From Actinacidiphila oryziradicis (lineage in GTDB: Bacteria > Actinomycetota > Actinomycetes > Streptomycetales > Streptomycetaceae), in the NCBI RefSeq assembly GCF_005047355.1, contig NZ_SUMC01000008.1:186001-250000 (forward strand): a stretch of DNA of 64,000 nt, read 5' to 3'. The translations under genes were made by a program, and so were the position numbers. A model generated the notes under the pieces. That model worked only from the letters and a program-made list of their open reading frames with translations, was not told where the DNA came from and made no database searches. The first letter of the stretch is position 1. Each line of letters opens with the position of its first letter. This document shows, in pieces, positions 50,953 to 59,834 of the stretch.

Positions 50953-52701
50953 TCAGCTCGCTTTGCCGGTGGACACCCAGATGGTGATCCTGCCGTCCCT
51001 CTTGGGGCTGTAGCTGCCCCGGCTCCCGGGACTCTGGCCGACGACCGAGCCCTTTCCGTGGAGCGACTCGTTCTTGTACTTGAGCCTGTACTCCCAGCCT
51101 GCCTTGGCCATGCAGTTCTCCACCGAGCCGACGTACTTGGCGTAGAAGTCCGGCATGATCACAGCCTCCGGGTCCGAGCTGCTGGAGGGGTGTGCCGCCT
51201 GAGCGCAGCGCGAGGCGTCGATGGTGCGGCTGCGGGTGCTCTTACTGACGCCCCGGTCGGCCGTGGTCGCCGTCGCCCTGGAAGTGGTGGTGCCTGACGT
51301 CCTGCCGCTGCCGTTGTCGACGGTGACGCTGCTCCCGGCGTAATCGCTCTCGGTGAGGTGGCCGATGACCACGAGGGCGACGATACTGACGACGACCGTC
51401 CCCGCCAACGCGCCGATGACGACCGCCGCTGTCCTGCCGCCGCTGCTCTTGCGGGGGCCCTGCTGCGGGGGCGGGGTCGGCCGCATGCTGTACGGCGGGG
51501 CTGCCGGGGGGCGCTGGGCCGGATGCTGGGCCGCGGGCTGCCGCGGATAGCCGGAGGCCGGGCCGGGCGGTGGGGTGGGGCGGCCATAACCGGGCTGCTG
51601 GAAGCCCTGTTGCACGGGCTGCTGCATGTGCGGCTGCGCGAGGGGCGCCTGCATGGGTAGTGGCGCGAGCGGCTGGTACGGCGTCCGCACATTCGCCGGC
51701 GGGGTGTGCAGATCGGCCCTCACCTGCGGAAAGACCGCAGAGGAGACTTCCTCCCCGCGCCGCTCCCCGCGTCCGTGCACCCGTGGCCCCTCGCCGATGA
51801 TCAGCGGTGTCGCCGCGCCCCGGGAGGCGCCGGCGACCCGCTCCGCCTCGTCCCGCATCACGTCGGCCGTCGGGAAGCGTTCCTGGGGGTTCTTCTTCAG
51901 CGACCGTGCGACCAGCGCGTCCAGCGCCGGCAGCACCGCCCGGTTGAACTCCGACGGTGCCGGGGGCGCCTCCTGGACGTGCTGGTAGGCAACGGCCAGC
52001 GGTGAGTCTCCGTCGAACGGCAGCCGCCCGGTCAGCAGCTCGAAGAGCATGCAGCCCACCGAATACAGGTCCGAGCGCTCATCCACCCCCCGCCCGAGCG
52101 CCTGCTCCGGCGACAGGTATTGCGGAGTGCCGACCACCATGCCTGTCTGTGTCATGGAGCTGACGCCGGACTGCATGGCCCGGGCGATGCCGAAGTCCAT
52201 CACCTTGACCACACCGCGTTTGTTCAGCATCACATTGCCCGGCTTGATGTCCCGGTGCACCAGGCCCACGCTGTGGCTCTCGGCCAGCGCCGCCAGCACA
52301 TCCCCGGTGATCTTCAGCGCCTTCTCGGTCGGCATCGCGCCGAACTGCGCGACATCCTCGTCGAGTACGGTGCGCAGCGGCTTGCCCTCGACGTACTCCA
52401 TCACGATGTACGGCACCAGGATGCCGTCGGTGGTGTCCTCGCCGGAGTCGAAGACCGAGACTATATTGGTGTGATTCAGCTTGGCGACGGCCTGCGCCTC
52501 GCGCCGGAACCGCTCGCGGAATGACTGTTCCCGGCCAAGATCCGAGTGCAGGGTCTTGACGGCCACCGCGCGGTCCAGCACGGTGTCGTGTGCGAGGTGC
52601 ACTGCGGCCATGCCACCCTGGCCCAGGAGATCGCGCAATTGGTAGCGACCGCCTCCGACCGAGCGCCCCGAGTAGTCGCTTCGCGCGCCTGCCCCGCTCA
52701 T
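50953..52701 (-). CDS. PknB-like Ser/Thr protein kinase with one PASTA-like domain
   Basis: The 582-residue transmembrane kinase has its kinase domain at residues 18-280 (GQGGMAAVHLAHD, VAVKTLHSDL, HRDIKPGNVM, DFGIARAM, GTPQYLSPEQ). A Pro/Gln-rich linker and a transmembrane helix (TAAVVIGALAGTVVVSIVALVVIGHL, about residue 430) follow. An extracellular region ends in a single PASTA-like unit (MPDFYAKYVGSVENCMAKAGWEYRLKYKNESLHGKGSVVGQSPGSRGSYSP...ITIWVSTG). ATG follows GGGGGAAAAGG. It is divergent from a second kinase gene across 277 bases. Confidence 0.92.
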   Translation of the reverse strand: MSGAGARSDYSGRSVGGGRYQLRDLLGQGGMAAVHLAHDTVLDRAVAVKTLHSDLGREQSFRERFRREAQAVAKLNHTNIVSVFDSGEDTTDGILVPYIVMEYVEGKPLRTVLDEDVAQFGAMPTEKALKITGDVLAALAESHSVGLVHRDIKPGNVMLNKRGVVKVMDFGIARAMQSGVSSMTQTGMVVGTPQYLSPEQALGRGVDERSDLYSVGCMLFELLTGRLPFDGDSPLAVAYQHVQEAPPAPSEFNRAVLPALDALVARSLKKNPQERFPTADVMRDEAERVAGASRGAATPLIIGEGPRVHGRGERRGEEVSSAVFPQVRADLHTPPANVRTPYQPLAPLPMQAPLAQPHMQQPVQQGFQQPGYGRPTPPPGPASGYPRQPAAQHPAQRPPAAPPYSMRPTPPPQQGPRKSSGGRTAAVVIGALAGTVVVSIVALVVIGHLTESDYAGSSVTVDNGSGRTSGTTTSRATATTADRGVSKSTRSRTIDASRCAQAAHPSSSSDPEAVIMPDFYAKYVGSVENCMAKAGWEYRLKYKNESLHGKGSVVGQSPGSRGSYSPKRDGRITIWVSTGKAS

Positions 52702-52978
52702 CAGTACCTTTTCCCCCTGCGCTCACAGGACGCTCGATCCCCGGGCCACTGCCTGGGTGACGCTTGCCTGCCAAGTCTGCCCTAGCACTATGACAGGTCA
52801 AGCGCGTTGCCCTGTTCGTAACCGGATGCGGAAGAAAGGCCTCACAATTTGCGAACGCAGCCTCCAGCGGTATCCGATGTCCGGTCCGTCACGTCACCAA
52901 CACAGAGATACGCGGTAGCGTTGCGGATCAGACGGTTCCTGTAGGGCAAGTAAGAGTCGACATCGACGGCGAGGACTG

Positions 52979-54544
52979 ATGGCACAGACGACAGCCGCCG
53001 GGGGCCCGAACGAGCCCTCCGCAGCCGGATCCGGGGTGCCCGACTCGCCCGAACTGTGGGGCGCGGGCGGCCTGGTCGGCGACGGCCGTTACCGGCTCAC
53101 CGGGCGGCTAGGCCGGGGCGGCATGGCCGAGGTGTTCGCCGCCGAGGATGTGCGCCTCGGGCGCCTCGTGGCGGTGAAGCTGCTCCGCGGCGATCTCGCC
53201 GAGGACCCGGTTTCCAAGGCCCGCTTCACCCGCGAGGCACAGTCCGTCGCAGGCCTGAACCATCACGCCGTCGTGGCGGTCTACGACTCCGGCGAGGACG
53301 TCACTGCGACCGGTGCCGTCCCGTACATCGTGATGGAGCTGGTCGAGGGCCGGACCATCCGTGAGTTGCTGGTCGATTCCGATGAGCCGCCGCCCGTCGA
53401 GCAGGCGCTGATCATTGTCTCCGGCGTGCTCGAAGCACTCGCGTACAGCCACGCGCACGGCATCGTGCACCGTGACATCAAGCCGGCCAACGTGATCATC
53501 ACCAACACCGGCGCCGTCAAGGTCATGGACTTCGGTATCGCCCGCGCCCTGCACGGCGCGCAGAGCACCATGACCCAGACCGGCATGGTCATGGGCACGC
53601 CGCAGTACCTGTCACCGGAGCAGGCGCTCGGCAAGGCTGTCGACCACCGCTCTGACCTCTACGCCACCGGCTGCCTGCTCTACGAGCTGCTGGCGCTGCG
53701 GCCGCCGTTCATCGGCGAGACCCCGCTCTCGGTCGTCTACCAGCACGTCCAGGACGAACCCCGGCCCCCCTCCGAGATCAGTGACCGGGTACCGCCCGAG
53801 CTCGACGGCCTTGTCATGCACTCCCTCGCCAAGCACCCCGACGACCGCTTCCAGAGCGCCGAGGAGATGCGCGGCCTCGTCCAGTACGCCCTGGGCATGC
53901 TCCGCGAGCGCGGCGGCTACACCGGCGCCTGGGACACCGGCTATGTGCCCCAGCACTCCGGCACTGCCCCTACCTCGGTCATGGGCGTCCCCGGGCAGAG
54001 CACCCAGGGGCACCCCGAAGCCACCGCCGAGTTCGGCGCCCCGCTGCTGCTCGGCCCGCCCGGCGGCCGCGACGACGGCGGCGTCGGCTACGACACCCGG
54101 CCGCCGCGCCGCGGCGGTGGCGGCAACCGCTGGCTCAAGCCGGTGCTCTTCATGATCGCGGCGGCACTCGCGGTCTCGCTCGGCATCTGGCTGGCGGTCC
54201 ACGGGACCAGCGGCGGGGGCGGCACGAAGACCAGTACCTCCCCGACGCCCACCCAGTCGCAGCCCGCCGTCACCAGTACCGACCAACAGACCCAGGACAC
54301 CTCCACCAGCACCCAGGACACCACCGGCACGGTAACCACCCCGTCCTCGAAGCCCACCCACACCCGGCCCACCGCCTCCCTCTCGCCGACCCCGAGCGTG
54401 CAGCCCAGCACGGCCCAGCCGACGACCACGGCGCCCACCGAGTCCCCGAGCACGCCCGCCACCACGCCCGCCACCACGCCGACCACCGGCGGCCCGACCG
54501 CCGGCAGCTCGGGCCCGACGGTGGGCGGCCCTCCGCCTCCGTAG
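52979..54544 (+). CDS. PknB-like Ser/Thr protein kinase with Thr/Pro-rich extracellular tail
   Basis: The 521-residue kinase has its catalytic domain at residues 35-300 (GRGGMAEVFAAEDVRLGRLVAVKLL, HRDIKPANVIITNTGAVKVMDFGIARAL, GTPQYLSPEQ). A transmembrane helix (PVLFMIAAALAVSLGIWLAVH, near residue 395) follows. About 120 extracellular residues are almost only Thr/Ser/Pro and may be glycosylated or cell wall-spanning. There is no PASTA domain, unlike its two relatives in the window. It is divergent from the other kinase gene and ends before a convergent APH-like gene. Confidence 0.92.
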   Translation: MAQTTAAGGPNEPSAAGSGVPDSPELWGAGGLVGDGRYRLTGRLGRGGMAEVFAAEDVRLGRLVAVKLLRGDLAEDPVSKARFTREAQSVAGLNHHAVVAVYDSGEDVTATGAVPYIVMELVEGRTIRELLVDSDEPPPVEQALIIVSGVLEALAYSHAHGIVHRDIKPANVIITNTGAVKVMDFGIARALHGAQSTMTQTGMVMGTPQYLSPEQALGKAVDHRSDLYATGCLLYELLALRPPFIGETPLSVVYQHVQDEPRPPSEISDRVPPELDGLVMHSLAKHPDDRFQSAEEMRGLVQYALGMLRERGGYTGAWDTGYVPQHSGTAPTSVMGVPGQSTQGHPEATAEFGAPLLLGPPGGRDDGGVGYDTRPPRRGGGGNRWLKPVLFMIAAALAVSLGIWLAVHGTSGGGGTKTSTSPTPTQSQPAVTSTDQQTQDTSTSTQDTTGTVTTPSSKPTHTRPTASLSPTPSVQPSTAQPTTTAPTESPSTPATTPATTPTTGGPTAGSSGPTVGGPPPP

Positions 54545-54562
54545 GGCGTCCTCAACCGGGAC

Positions 54563-55576
54563 CTACTCGGTGAAGGCGCTCAGCACCGCCTCGTACTCGC
54601 GCGTCCACCACACCGCAAGCGCCGAAGCCGCCGGAAAGAGCGGATCGGCGCGCCGGTCGCGCTGCTGGTAGCGCCACTGGAGCATCCAGAAGTCATTGAG
54701 CCGCTCCCACCACACCCTGTGCACCGCGGCGGCCAGTTCCTCGGCCGCCGCGCCCGCCGCCTGGCGGTAGGCGCGGGCGTAGGGGCGCACCTTGCCGAGG
54801 TCCAGCGCCCCGGCCGGCTGTACGAAGAAGATCGCGGCAGCCCGGACGGCCTCTTCGGCGCGGGGTGCGACGCCGAGCCGGTCCCAGTCGACGATCGCGA
54901 CCGGCTCGTCCTCGTGGTAGATCAGGTTGAGCGGGTGGAAGTCGCCGTGCACCCACCCGGTGACCGGCTCGTCCGCGTCCGGCGGCCGGCGGTGGGCGTG
55001 CACGTCCAGCAGCGCCCGGCGCTCCAGCAGCCGGTGCTCGGCCAGCTGGTCGAAGGCCTCGGGCGGCCGACGCGCCCGGGCCAGTGACAAAAGCTCCTCA
55101 ATGAGCGCGTATGTCTGCTCCGGGTCGGCGCTCGCATGGTGCCGCTTTCCGGCGGGCGGGGGCTGCACCTGCTCCAGCCGGGTGTGTACGAGCCCGAGCA
55201 GTGCCCCCAACCGCCGCGACTGTGCGGCGGTCAGCTGAGCCCCGTTGCGGTGCCGGCCCTCCACCCAGGGATACAGGGCGAAGCAACGCCCGCCAAGGAC
55301 GGCGACGGTCCGGCCCTGCGTGTCCGCGACCGGGGGGAGGGCGGGCAGGCCGGCCGCGCCCAGGCGTAAGGTGACGCGGTGCTGCCGGGCGATGGTGTCG
55401 GCATCAGCGGTGTCGGGAGCGACGTAGTGCTTGAGGAAGAACCGGCCACGGGTGGTGGCCAGCTGGTAACCGCGATTGAGAAGCCCCTCGGCCACCGGCT
55501 CGCAGGAGAGCGGGGCGCCGGCGTCGTCATATCGGCGCAGCAGCGTGTCCAGCGTTTGCTCGGAGGGCCGCGCCAT
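54563..55576 (-). CDS. Aminoglycoside phosphotransferase/homoserine kinase II-like small-molecule kinase
   Basis: The 337-residue protein has the APH fold: GLLNRGYQLATTRGRFFLKHY (ATP lysine), LPALPPVADTQG, and the catalytic and metal motifs GWVHGDFHPLNLIYHEDEPVAIVDWDRLGVAPRAEEAVRAA. The closest general type is the family of HSK2/thiamine kinase-like proteins rather than drug resistance enzymes. The substrate is unknown. ATG 55576 is preferred to a GTG at 55594 because GGGAG lies between them at good spacing. Confidence 0.88.
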   Translation of the reverse strand: MARPSEQTLDTLLRRYDDAGAPLSCEPVAEGLLNRGYQLATTRGRFFLKHYVAPDTADADTIARQHRVTLRLGAAGLPALPPVADTQGRTVAVLGGRCFALYPWVEGRHRNGAQLTAAQSRRLGALLGLVHTRLEQVQPPPAGKRHHASADPEQTYALIEELLSLARARRPPEAFDQLAEHRLLERRALLDVHAHRRPPDADEPVTGWVHGDFHPLNLIYHEDEPVAIVDWDRLGVAPRAEEAVRAAAIFFVQPAGALDLGKVRPYARAYRQAAGAAAEELAAAVHRVWWERLNDFWMLQWRYQQRDRRADPLFPAASALAVWWTREYEAVLSAFTE

Positions 55577-56008
55577 TGCCGTGCTCCCGATCACCCGGCC
55601 GATGCTAGATCAACCCGGCTGACCGCCGACCGGTGGCGTCGTCACTTAGAGGGGTTTCACCTGCGGAAACGCCTGCCTGAGAGGCCCGCTTCCGGTAAGG
55701 TGCGGCGCCTGCTCCGGTGGAGAGCGAATCGTGACCTCTTACGCAGATTCCGCCGACGGGATAGCGTGCGGTTGTCCCGGTGGCCTGCGAGAACGCCAAT
55801 TAGTAGGAAATCAAAGCAAAACCGCAGGTGAAGCACCCTTCGCACACATGCGGGAGGTGTGGGTAACGTTCGTTGCGCAGGGCCGTCCGCCGGGGCACCT
55901 GTCACACCCGGCCCGGCCATGCCGCACACACCCCGTGCGCCGTTCCGAATCGGGTGACCGCACTGGCCGCCGGCGGATCCCGGGGGCCGGACAGACGGAG
56001 GAGCAGAC
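55577..56008. other. Intergenic region before the second bkd operon
   Basis: I see no convincing gene in these 432 bases; the short ORFs on both strands have poor codon composition. A relatively A+T-rich stretch at 55795-55823 (with CCAATTAG, GGAAATC and AAAGCAAAAC) is the likely promoter or binding region for the bkdA gene that follows. The ACCGA/TCGGT palindrome of the first bkd operon is absent. Confidence 0.5.
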
Positions 56009-57136
56009 GTGAGCGTGAAGAGCACTACCGCGCGGAAGACCCCCCGCGGTGGAGCGAAGCGCCGTGGGGGCGAGCCCGAACTCGTGCAGCTACTGACCCC
56101 CGAGGGCGAGCGCGTCCAGCACAGTGAGTACTCCATCGACCTGACGCCGGAAGAGCTGCGGGGCCTGTACCGGGACATGGTGCTGACCCGCCGCTTCGAC
56201 GCCGAGGCGACCTCGCTGCAACGGCAGGGTGAGCTGGGCCTGTGGGCCTCGCTGCTCGGCCAGGAGGCCGCTCAGATCGGTTCAGGGCGGGCGACACGCC
56301 CGGACGACTACGTTTTCCCGACCTATCGCGAGCACGGCGTCGCCTGGTGCCGCGGTGTGGACCCGCTGAACCTGCTCGGCATGTTCCGCGGAGTCAACCA
56401 CGGCGGCTGGGATCCCAACGAGAACAACTTCCACCTCTACACCATCGTGATCGGCTCCCAGACCCTGCACGCCACCGGCTACGCGATGGGCATCGCCAAG
56501 GACGGCGCGGACAGCGCGGTGATCGCCTACTTCGGCGACGGCGCCTCGAGCCAGGGCGATGTGGCGGAAGCTTTCACCTTCGCGGCGGTCTACAACGCCC
56601 CGGTGGTGTTCTTCTGCCAGAACAACCAGTGGGCGATCTCCGAGCCCACCGAGCGGCAGACCCGGGTACCGCTCTACCAGCGCGCCGCCGGTTACGGCTT
56701 CCCCGGCGTACGGGTCGATGGAAACGACGTCCTCGCCGTTCTCGCCGTCACCAAGGCCGCCCTGGAGCGGGCCCGTACCGGCCAGGGCCCGACGCTGGTC
56801 GAGGCCTTCACCTACCGTATGGGCGCCCACACCACCTCCGACGACCCGACCCGCTACCGGCTGGACGCGGAACGCGAGCAGTGGGCGAAGAAGGACCCGA
56901 TCCTGCGGCTCAAGGCCCACCTGGACCGGGAGGAGATCGCCGACGAGGCGTACTACGCTGCGATCGAGACCGAGAGTGACGTCCTCGGCAAACGGGTCCG
57001 CGAGGGTGTTCGCACCATGCCCGACCCCCCCACCATGGCGATCTTCGAGCATGTCTACGCCGACGGCCACTCGCTCGTGGACGAGGAGCGCGCCCAGTTC
57101 GCCGAATACCTCGCGTCGTTCGAGGAGGGTCACTGA
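56009..57136 (+). CDS. bkdA: Branched-chain 2-oxoacid dehydrogenase E1 alpha subunit (operon 2)
   Basis: The 375-residue ThDP subunit has GDGASSQGDVAEAFTFAAVYNAPVVFFCQNNQWAIS and EAFTYRMGAHTTSDDPTRYR. It also has an extended basic N-terminus (MSVKSTTARKTPRGGAKRRGG) absent from the operon 1 copy. FPTYREHGVAWCRGVDPLNLLGMFRG is typical of actinobacterial E1-alpha. GGAGGAG precedes the GTG at 56009. It heads a compact three-gene operon with beta and E2. It is clearly paralogous to the gene at 37907 but diverged, suggesting different substrate range or expression. Confidence 0.95.
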   Translation: MSVKSTTARKTPRGGAKRRGGEPELVQLLTPEGERVQHSEYSIDLTPEELRGLYRDMVLTRRFDAEATSLQRQGELGLWASLLGQEAAQIGSGRATRPDDYVFPTYREHGVAWCRGVDPLNLLGMFRGVNHGGWDPNENNFHLYTIVIGSQTLHATGYAMGIAKDGADSAVIAYFGDGASSQGDVAEAFTFAAVYNAPVVFFCQNNQWAISEPTERQTRVPLYQRAAGYGFPGVRVDGNDVLAVLAVTKAALERARTGQGPTLVEAFTYRMGAHTTSDDPTRYRLDAEREQWAKKDPILRLKAHLDREEIADEAYYAAIETESDVLGKRVREGVRTMPDPPTMAIFEHVYADGHSLVDEERAQFAEYLASFEEGH

Positions 57137-57137
57137 C

Positions 57138-58127
57138 ATGGCGGACACCACCATCACCACCATGACGATCGCCAAGGCGCTCAACGAGGCGCTGCGCAAG
57201 ACGTTGGAAGCCGACCCCAAAGTCATTCTCATGGGTGAGGACATCGGAAAACTCGGGGGTGTCTTCCGCATCACCGACGGTCTGCAGAAGGATTTCGGCG
57301 AGGAAAGGGTCATCGACACCCCGCTCGCCGAGTCCGGCATCGTCGGTACGGCCATCGGGCTCGCCCTGCGCGGCTACCGGCCCGTCGTGGAGATCCAGTT
57401 CGACGGTTTTGTCTTCCCGGCGTACGACCAGATCGTCACCCAGCTCGCCAAGATGCACGCCAGGGCGCTCGGCAAGATCAAACTCCCGGTCGTCATCCGG
57501 ATTCCCTACGCGGGCGGCATCGGCGCCGTCGAGCACCACAGCGAGTCCCCCGAGGCGCTCTTCGCGCACATCGCCGGACTCAAGGTGGTCTCCCCCGCCA
57601 ACCCCCAGGACGCCTACTGGATGCTCCAACAGGCCATCCACAGTGACGATCCGGTCATCTTCTTCGAGCCCAAGCGCCGCTACTGGGACAAGGGCCAGGT
57701 GGACACCGAAGCCATCCCGGCGCCGCTCCACCAGGCCCGTACCGCCCGCCAGGGCACCGACCTCACCCTGGCCGCGTACGGCCCCATGGTGAAGGTCTGC
57801 CTGGAGGCCGCCGCAGCGGCCGAGGAGGAGGGCCGTAGCCTTGAAGTAGTGGATCTGCGGTCCCTGTCGCCCTTGGACTTCGACACCCTCCAGGCGTCGG
57901 TCGAGAAGACCGGCCGCCTGGTGGTCGTGCATGAAGCCCCGGTCTTCCTGGGGACCGGGGCGGAGATCGCGGCCCGTATCACCGAGCGCTGCTTCTACCA
58001 CCTCCAGGCCCCGGTGCTCCGGGTCGGCGGCTTCCATGCCCCGTACCCGCCGGCCCGGCTGGAGGAGGAGTACCTGCCCGGACTGGACCGCGTACTCGAT
58101 GCCGTCGACCGCGCGCTGGCGTACTGA
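57138..58127 (+). CDS. bkdB: Branched-chain 2-oxoacid dehydrogenase E1 beta subunit (operon 2)
   Basis: The 329-residue E1-beta has MTIAKALNEALRKTLEADPKVILMGEDIGKLGGVFRITDGLQKDFGEERVIDTPLAESGIVGTAIGLALRG and VVIRIPYAGGIGAVEHHSESPEALF. The gene begins one base after the bkdA stop with GAGGAGGG in the last bkdA codons as ribosome binding site. It corresponds closely to the operon 1 subunit at 39525, which sits after an insertion instead. With bkdA it forms the heterotetrameric decarboxylase. Confidence 0.95.
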   Translation: MADTTITTMTIAKALNEALRKTLEADPKVILMGEDIGKLGGVFRITDGLQKDFGEERVIDTPLAESGIVGTAIGLALRGYRPVVEIQFDGFVFPAYDQIVTQLAKMHARALGKIKLPVVIRIPYAGGIGAVEHHSESPEALFAHIAGLKVVSPANPQDAYWMLQQAIHSDDPVIFFEPKRRYWDKGQVDTEAIPAPLHQARTARQGTDLTLAAYGPMVKVCLEAAAAAEEEGRSLEVVDLRSLSPLDFDTLQASVEKTGRLVVVHEAPVFLGTGAEIAARITERCFYHLQAPVLRVGGFHAPYPPARLEEEYLPGLDRVLDAVDRALAY

Positions 58128-58141
58128 GAGGCGAGGAGAGC

Positions 58142-59617
58142 GTGACTGTGACAGAGATTGCGCAGCGCTTCCGAGAGTTCAAGATGCCCGATGTGGGCGA
58201 GGGACTCACCGAGGCCGAGATCCTCAAGTGGTACGTGAAGCCGGGTGACTCCGTCACGGACGGCCAGGTGGTGTGCGAGGTCGAGACCGCCAAGGCCGCC
58301 GTCGAGCTGCCGATCCCGTATGACGGGGTCGTCCACGAAATCCGTTTCCCCGAGGGCGACGCGGTCGATGTCGGGACGGTGATCATCTCCGTCGACACGG
58401 GCGCTTCCGGGGCGCAGGATTCCGGGGACGCCGGGGCCGGGACAGGCGCTTCCGCCCCGGGCTCCGGGGCGGAGGCCGGGCCCGAGCCTGATGCGGCGCA
58501 GAAGCGTCAGCCTGTGCTGGTCGGCTACGGCGTCGCGGCCTCCTCGACGAAGCGCCGCCCGCGCAAGCCGCCCGCGGTACCGGGCCGTCCGGTGTCCTCT
58601 GCCGGGACGCCGGTGCCGGTCCACCCGGTCGCCGCCGCGCTCCAGGGCGAGCCCAATGGCCAGGGCCGCGGCGCGCCTGCCCTCGGCGCGGCGCGGACCG
58701 GGGTCCCGGCGACGCCGCTGGCGAAGCCGCCGGTGCGCAAGCTGGCCAAGGAGCTGGGCATCGACCTCGCCGCGATCGTGCCGACCGGTGCCGGAGGCGT
58801 CGTCACCCGCGAGGATGTGCAGGCCGCCGCGTCGGCCCCGGCTCCGGTACAGGCGGTTCCGGCGCAGGCCCCGGCCACGGGCCCGGCCCTGGCCCCGCAT
58901 GCTCCGGCGGAGGCGAGCCGTGAGACCCGGGTGCCCGTCAAGGGCGTTCGCAAGGCCATCGCCGCCGCGATGGTGGCCAGTGCGTTCACGGCACCACATG
59001 TCACGGAATTCGTCACCTTCGACATCACGCGCACGATGCGGCTCGTCGCGGAGCTGAAGCAGGACAGAGCCTTCGAGGGACTCAAAGTCAGCCCGTTGCT
59101 GCTGGTCGCCAAGGCGCTGCTGGTCGCTATCCGCCGCAATCCCGAGGTCAACGCGGCCTGGGACGAGGCCAACCAGGAAATCGTGCACAAGGGTTACGTC
59201 AACCTGGGCATCGCGGCCGCGACCCCGCGCGGCCTGATCGTCCCCAACATCAAGGACGCCCAGGCCAAGACCCTGCCCGAGCTGGCCGCCGCGCTCTCCG
59301 ACCTGATCGGCACCGCCCGCGAGGGCCGCACGGCCCCCGCCGACATGCAGGGAGGCACCGTCACCATCACCAACGTCGGCGTCTTCGGTATCGACACCGG
59401 CACGCCGATCCTCAACCCCGGGGAGTCCGCGATCCTCGCCTTCGGCGCGGTCAAGGAGCTGCCCTGGGTCCACAAGGGGAAGGTGAAGCCGCGTCAAGTG
59501 ACGACGCTGGCACTCTCCTTCGACCACCGGCTGGTCGACGGCGAGCTCGGGTCCAGAGTGTTGGGGGATGTCGCCGCTGTTCTGGAGTACCCCAAGCGGC
59601 TCCTTACGTGGGCGTGA
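58142..59617 (+). CDS. bkdC: Branched-chain 2-oxoacid dehydrogenase E2 (dihydrolipoamide acyltransferase, operon 2)
   Basis: The 491-residue E2 has a lipoyl domain (FKMPDVGEGLTEAEILKWYVKPGD...VETAKAAVELPIPYDG), a Gly/Ala/Pro linker, and an E1/E3-binding domain (TPLAKPPVRKLAKELGIDLAAIVPTGAGGVVTREDVQAA). The catalytic domain has the active site SFDHRLVDGELGSRVLGDVAAVLEYP. The last motif is the standard HxxxDG, DHRLVDG here versus DHRVCDG in operon 1. GTG 58142 after GGAGAG is used; GTG 58148 is an alternative. No E3 follows. Confidence 0.94.
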   Translation: MTVTEIAQRFREFKMPDVGEGLTEAEILKWYVKPGDSVTDGQVVCEVETAKAAVELPIPYDGVVHEIRFPEGDAVDVGTVIISVDTGASGAQDSGDAGAGTGASAPGSGAEAGPEPDAAQKRQPVLVGYGVAASSTKRRPRKPPAVPGRPVSSAGTPVPVHPVAAALQGEPNGQGRGAPALGAARTGVPATPLAKPPVRKLAKELGIDLAAIVPTGAGGVVTREDVQAAASAPAPVQAVPAQAPATGPALAPHAPAEASRETRVPVKGVRKAIAAAMVASAFTAPHVTEFVTFDITRTMRLVAELKQDRAFEGLKVSPLLLVAKALLVAIRRNPEVNAAWDEANQEIVHKGYVNLGIAAATPRGLIVPNIKDAQAKTLPELAAALSDLIGTAREGRTAPADMQGGTVTITNVGVFGIDTGTPILNPGESAILAFGAVKELPWVHKGKVKPRQVTTLALSFDHRLVDGELGSRVLGDVAAVLEYPKRLLTWA

Positions 59618-59770
59618 GCGCGTAGCCCCTGCGGGGCGGCGGGTCGGGGCGCCTGCGGCGGCTTCTCTCCCCTGACCCGCCCCAACACCCTGGCGGGCGT
59701 GGCGGGATCCCCAGTCCCCAAACGCCGGACGGGCTGGTTTTCCGGGCGCTCGGGGCGTCGCTTGTCCGTG

Positions 59771-59795
59771 CGGCCGTCCGTATCGCGGACGGCCG
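59771..59795 (+). terminator. Hairpin between bkdC and the GntR gene
   Basis: CGGCCGTCCG (59771-59780) pairs perfectly with CGGACGGCCG (59786-59795), loop TATCG, followed by TTACG. It is probably the end of the second bkd transcript. Confidence 0.65.
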
Positions 59796-59802
59796 TTACG
59801 TA

Positions 59803-59834
59803 CGCATGCGTGATGTATCTATGATGTGCGCATC
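59803..59834. promoter_or_regulatory. Dyad near the GntR start codon
   Basis: ATGCG (59806-59810) and CGCAT (59829-59833) form an inverted repeat around TGATGTATCTATGATG, directly before the GntR start at 59835. The A+T-rich bases are unusual here and may hold both the promoter and an autoregulatory operator. No ribosome binding site is visible, so the mRNA may be nearly leaderless. Confidence 0.4.

Noticed and set aside
55657..56178. 173-codon minus-strand ORF before bkdA of operon 2
   Set aside because: Poor composition, overlaps the bkdA start on the other strand and shows no domain.
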